From Lacibacter sp. H375 (lineage in GTDB: Bacteria > Bacteroidota > Bacteroidia > Chitinophagales > Chitinophagaceae), in NCBI RefSeq assembly GCF_037892425.1, contig NZ_JBBKTT010000001.1, positions 2,294,001 to 2,358,000 on the forward strand: a stretch of 64,000 nucleotides of DNA, written 5' to 3'. Below, in pieces: positions 61,765-64,000 of the stretch. The number at the start of each line of letters is the position of its first letter. Position 1 is the first letter of the stretch. The position numbers and the translations under genes are program-made. The notes under the pieces were generated by a model. It was given only the letters and a program-made list of their open reading frames with translations. It was not told the origin of the DNA and made no database searches.

Positions 61765-61869
61765 TTATGATTGAAAAAATTCTATCAGCAAGGCAATTGC
61801 AACAGCAAATCCTACGCATAATAAACACATGAGCAGCAGTTTTGCGATAGTCTTTTTGTTAATTGCCAT
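61765..61869 (-). CDS. possible 34-residue single-span membrane peptide
   Basis: An ATG frame of 34 codons reads MAINKKTIAKLLLMCLLCVG and continues as one hydrophobic helix ending EFFQS. It lies ten bases before the DUF2892 gene, on the same strand and 60 bases downstream of an FNR-like box. Short length makes this uncertain; position and the basic-then-hydrophobic layout support it. Confidence 0.45.
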   Translation of the reverse strand: MAINKKTIAKLLLMCLLCVGFAVAIALLIEFFQS

Positions 61870-61928
61870 ACTGCTGTAAACCTACTTATTGGCTATGTGG
61901 TACTGTATGATGCTGATTGCAGCAATCA

Positions 61929-61942
61929 ATGATCGTGATCAT
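61929..61942 (-). promoter_or_regulatory. FNR/CRP-like operator upstream of small-membrane-protein unit
   Basis: ATGAT-CGTG-ATCAT has perfect arms and is centred about 66 bases before the 34-codon ORF start. It lies between the terminator of the universal stress gene and this unit, so it belongs to the latter. Confidence 0.6.
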
Positions 61943-61949
61943 GATCGGT

Positions 61950-61984
61950 ATAATAAAAGAGAGGGGCCGATGGATATCGGCCCC
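61950..61984 (-). terminator. terminator of universal stress protein gene
   Basis: GGGGCCGAT (61963-61971) pairs with ATCGGCCCC (61976-61984). On the minus strand it is followed by TCTCTTTTATTAT. Confidence 0.8.
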
Positions 61985-62010
61985 GAAACAATCACCAACC
62001 AAATTGCTAT

Positions 62011-62832
62011 CTATCTGTGTGCGATAAATACGGGTAACTTATGTTCTGCAATCACCTCCCGCACTAAACTTTTGCGGATGAGTTGTGAAATAGCAGAACG
62101 TCCAAATGCACCGGATACCACCAAAGCACTTTCACGGTTATTTATCCATGTGCTGAAATACTTCTCAGGCCTCATATCAAGCTTCATTAATGTGAGATCG
62201 CTGAAATGTCTGGTAACGAGTTCTTCAATATTTACCTGCTGTGGAAATTCATTCTTCCCGTCTTCATGGACATATACCAGTAAAGTGGGATGTTTTGTTA
62301 ATTCAGGAAACAGGTATGCAAATTGTTTAATGGCATAAACTGATGATTCACTGCCATCGTAACAAAGAATGTTTGTTTTCGGAAAATCATATTTCTCCGG
62401 CACTACTACAACAGGGCATTCTGAACGATGCAACACATCCTGTAGATACTCATTCAATTTCCCACCAAGATTTTCATAAAACACTTCACTGCCTATCACC
62501 AATACATCAGCAAATCTTGTTTCAGCCTTCAGTTCAGGCAGCGCAAAATCATACAGGTCTTCATGCACACGGTATTCCATCCCGTTTTTACGGCAGAGTG
62601 TTTCAAACTTTTCCATGTTTGCTTTCATCACTTCCGTATTACGTTCTTCTACTAAAGGAACAAACATAGGGCCGCTCATGCCATCGGCATAGCTCCATAA
62701 GTTGGCGGCTTGTGCCTGTGGCAAAAAGGCGCCGGTTACTAAAGCAGGTTCCAACTCATTCAGTTGACGGGCAAATTGAAATGCACCGTTTGAAAAATGA
62801 GTTCCGTCGAATGCCAGCAGAATCTTTTTCAT
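62011..62832 (-). CDS. universal stress protein, tandem UspA
   Basis: The 273-residue protein has two Usp domains: ILLAFDGTHFSNGAFQFA with VLVIGSEVFYENLGGKLNEY in the first, and ILCYDGSESSVYAIKQFA with ALVVSGAFGRSAISQLIR in the second. The second domain keeps a G-2x-G-9x-G-like nucleotide-binding pattern in altered form. Such proteins act in stress and low-oxygen survival. An FNR-like box is centred 78 bases upstream. Confidence 0.92.
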   Translation of the reverse strand: MKKILLAFDGTHFSNGAFQFARQLNELEPALVTGAFLPQAQAANLWSYADGMSGPMFVPLVEERNTEVMKANMEKFETLCRKNGMEYRVHEDLYDFALPELKAETRFADVLVIGSEVFYENLGGKLNEYLQDVLHRSECPVVVVPEKYDFPKTNILCYDGSESSVYAIKQFAYLFPELTKHPTLLVYVHEDGKNEFPQQVNIEELVTRHFSDLTLMKLDMRPEKYFSTWINNRESALVVSGAFGRSAISQLIRKSLVREVIAEHKLPVFIAHR

Positions 62833-62903
62833 GATGAATGATTTTGAAGGTTAAAGATCAATTACAAGCGAACTATAAAGAATGACACGCAATAGCCGGG
62901 GGG

Positions 62904-62917
62904 CTGATTCGGATCAT
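62904..62917 (-). promoter_or_regulatory. FNR/CRP-like operator upstream of usp gene
   Basis: CTGAT-TCGG-ATCAT is centred 78 bases before the universal stress protein start and overlaps the stop codon of the PolX gene. The distance matches the ccoS and ytxH boxes. Confidence 0.6.
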
Positions 62918-63948
62918 AAATGTTTTTTATTTAATATTTCGTCCCTTTTTTTACTCATGGCCTGTTCAATCTCGCCTTTGTTGAGCCGCTTTTCCGGCGG
63001 GATATAGTTCATCCCCAAAAACCTGTACATCTCTTCTTCTGTTTCTCCGGCCAGCCACTCATCCTGTTCATTGAAAATGCCGTATTCATTTATTTTGAAG
63101 CCACGCTCTTTTGCAATGCTGCGGAGTTTAATGTTGTGTTCTTTTGAACCGGTGAAATACAGCATGGCCGCTCCAAATTCATGATTACTGACTATACGCA
63201 CATCCACCTGTACCTGCTGCTCTTTTAATACGATGCTTGCTTTGGTGCGCCCTGCTGCTATTATTTTTTCAATTCCAGGGATACTTGTGAATTTGCTGAT
63301 GATCTTTTTCCGGTCTTTTTCGTTGGCTGTAATGATCAGGTCAATATCGCCAATCGTTTCTTTTCTTCTCCTCAAACTGCCTGCCAGTTCTGCATGTTGT
63401 ACACCGGGGAATGTTTTCACCAAAGCCAGTAGTTTGTTGCCAATCTTTTCTGCATCAGCAAGTGCCAGCCGTTGTTTATTTTCTTTCTCCAGTTTCAGCG
63501 CCTGCATCATATTGCTGATCTTTTTAGGTCCAAAGCCTTTCAGTTTGCTCAGGCGGTTATGCAGCAATGCATCTATCAGGTCTTCTTTCGTATTTATATG
63601 CAGTTGCTTATGCAAAGTTCGCAAAGTGGCCGGACCAAAACCAGTGATATTCATCAGCTCCAGTAATTCAAACGGTACTTTCTTTTTGAGTTGTTCATAA
63701 GTTTTTATTTTTCCGGTATGCAAGTACTCCAGAATTTTTGTAGCAATACTTTCGCCAATGCCTCCCAGTTCATCAAGCGTCTTCACATCTTTATACAACG
63801 AAATGTCTTCACTCATGTTAAACAGCATTTTCGCAGCGTTTTCATAGGCAATCGCACGAAAGCGCTCAGTTGCTCCCAGATAACTGTAGCAATCGGCCAT
63901 GCTGTGAAAAATTTTTGAAAGACTGATATTATTTGCCGGATGTTTCAT
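62914..63948 (-). CDS. PolX-like family X DNA polymerase lacking a PHP domain
   Basis: The 344-residue protein has an N-terminal helix-hairpin-helix domain (LDELGGIGESIATKILEYL), further HhH units (ITGFGPATLRTL, LKGFGPKKI) and a polymerase X palm with AGSLRRRKETIGDIDLII (about 190-210), the catalytic aspartates, then FGAAMLYFTGSKEHNIKLR. Typical bacterial PolX has about 570 residues with a C-terminal PHP exonuclease; that is absent here. It likely fills short gaps in repair. A weak FNR-like box lies upstream at the window end. Confidence 0.9.
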   Translation of the reverse strand: MKHPANNISLSKIFHSMADCYSYLGATERFRAIAYENAAKMLFNMSEDISLYKDVKTLDELGGIGESIATKILEYLHTGKIKTYEQLKKKVPFELLELMNITGFGPATLRTLHKQLHINTKEDLIDALLHNRLSKLKGFGPKKISNMMQALKLEKENKQRLALADAEKIGNKLLALVKTFPGVQHAELAGSLRRRKETIGDIDLIITANEKDRKKIISKFTSIPGIEKIIAAGRTKASIVLKEQQVQVDVRIVSNHEFGAAMLYFTGSKEHNIKLRSIAKERGFKINEYGIFNEQDEWLAGETEEEMYRFLGMNYIPPEKRLNKGEIEQAMSKKRDEILNKKHL

Positions 63949-63986
63949 GTGCTGTGTAAAGGACCGCCATCTTTTATTAGTCTTTT

Positions 63987-64000
63987 ATGAGTAGCATCAA
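63987..64000 (-). promoter_or_regulatory. weak FNR/CRP-like box at window edge
   Basis: ATGAG-TAGC-ATCAA matches the box pattern with one mismatch in the left half-site. It is centred about 45 bases before the PolX start, the same distance as the ccoI box. The window ends here, so its context cannot be judged. Confidence 0.3.

Overview
The window looks like a chromosomal segment of a Bacteroidota bacterium, most likely Chitinophagaceae. The reasons are Bacteroidota-type promoters (TTG, about 20 bases, TAnnTTTG) before several genes, few Shine-Dalgarno sequences, a fused CcoN-CcoO oxidase subunit, and families typical of the phylum (DUF2723, DUF3810, choice-of-anchor I, YceD-rpmF-plsX). The taxonomic call is inference from gene content; no phylogeny was run.

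Layout. 0-3.3 kb: a partial 1-Cys peroxiredoxin, an OmpA-like lipoprotein and a beta-propeller lipoprotein. 3.6-11.1 kb: an iron-sulfur assembly cluster sufB-sufC-sufD-(GxxExxY)-sufS-sufE-sufT-like-bacilliredoxin-Rrf2 regulator. Four gaps of this cluster carry inverted repeats built from 8-base units. 11.1-27 kb: mostly single housekeeping genes (mtaB, SNF2 helicase, PlsC-type acyltransferase, priA, M23 peptidase, glycine-rich RNA-binding protein, murB, phosphopantetheinyl transferase, dcd, DUF3810). 27-34 kb: yceD-rpmF-plsX, tRNA-Lys, an SDR, a SAM hydroxide adenosyltransferase and a large DUF2723 membrane protein. 34.8-38 kb: a VWA gene and an AAA+ gene separated by a second GxxExxY gene inside another inverted-repeat pair. 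38.7-43.6 kb: a MtfA-like peptidase with a DUF2130 nuclease-like protein, then a histidine kinase and a receiver-cNMP-HTH fusion regulator. 44-53 kb: a cbb3 oxidase locus on the minus strand (ccoI, ccoS, fused ccoNO, ccoQ-like, ccoP, ccoG, fixH, SafE/CcoH2-like). 53-64 kb: small stress and envelope genes (Hsp20, YtxH, holin-like protein, two flavin-binding split-barrel proteins, Na/Pi cotransporter, thioredoxin, PLD enzyme, universal stress protein, short PolX).

Two points stand out. First, both GxxExxY genes (PD-(D/E)XK-like proteins of unknown role) sit inside inverted repeats with short internal periodicity: 8 bases for one, 9 for the other. One ORF fills the space between the arms exactly. 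Empty versions of the 8-base repeat sit in neighbouring suf gaps. This resembles an undescribed small mobile or repeat-proliferation system: a GxxExxY protein with its own terminal repeat and gene-less derivatives. Second, an FNR/CRP-like palindrome (NTGAY-N4-RTCAN) recurs upstream of most transcription units between 50 and 64 kb. It links the cbb3 oxidase genes, thioredoxin, universal stress protein and several small membrane proteins into a candidate micro-oxic or redox regulon. The receiver-cNMP-HTH protein at 42.5 kb is a plausible regulator.
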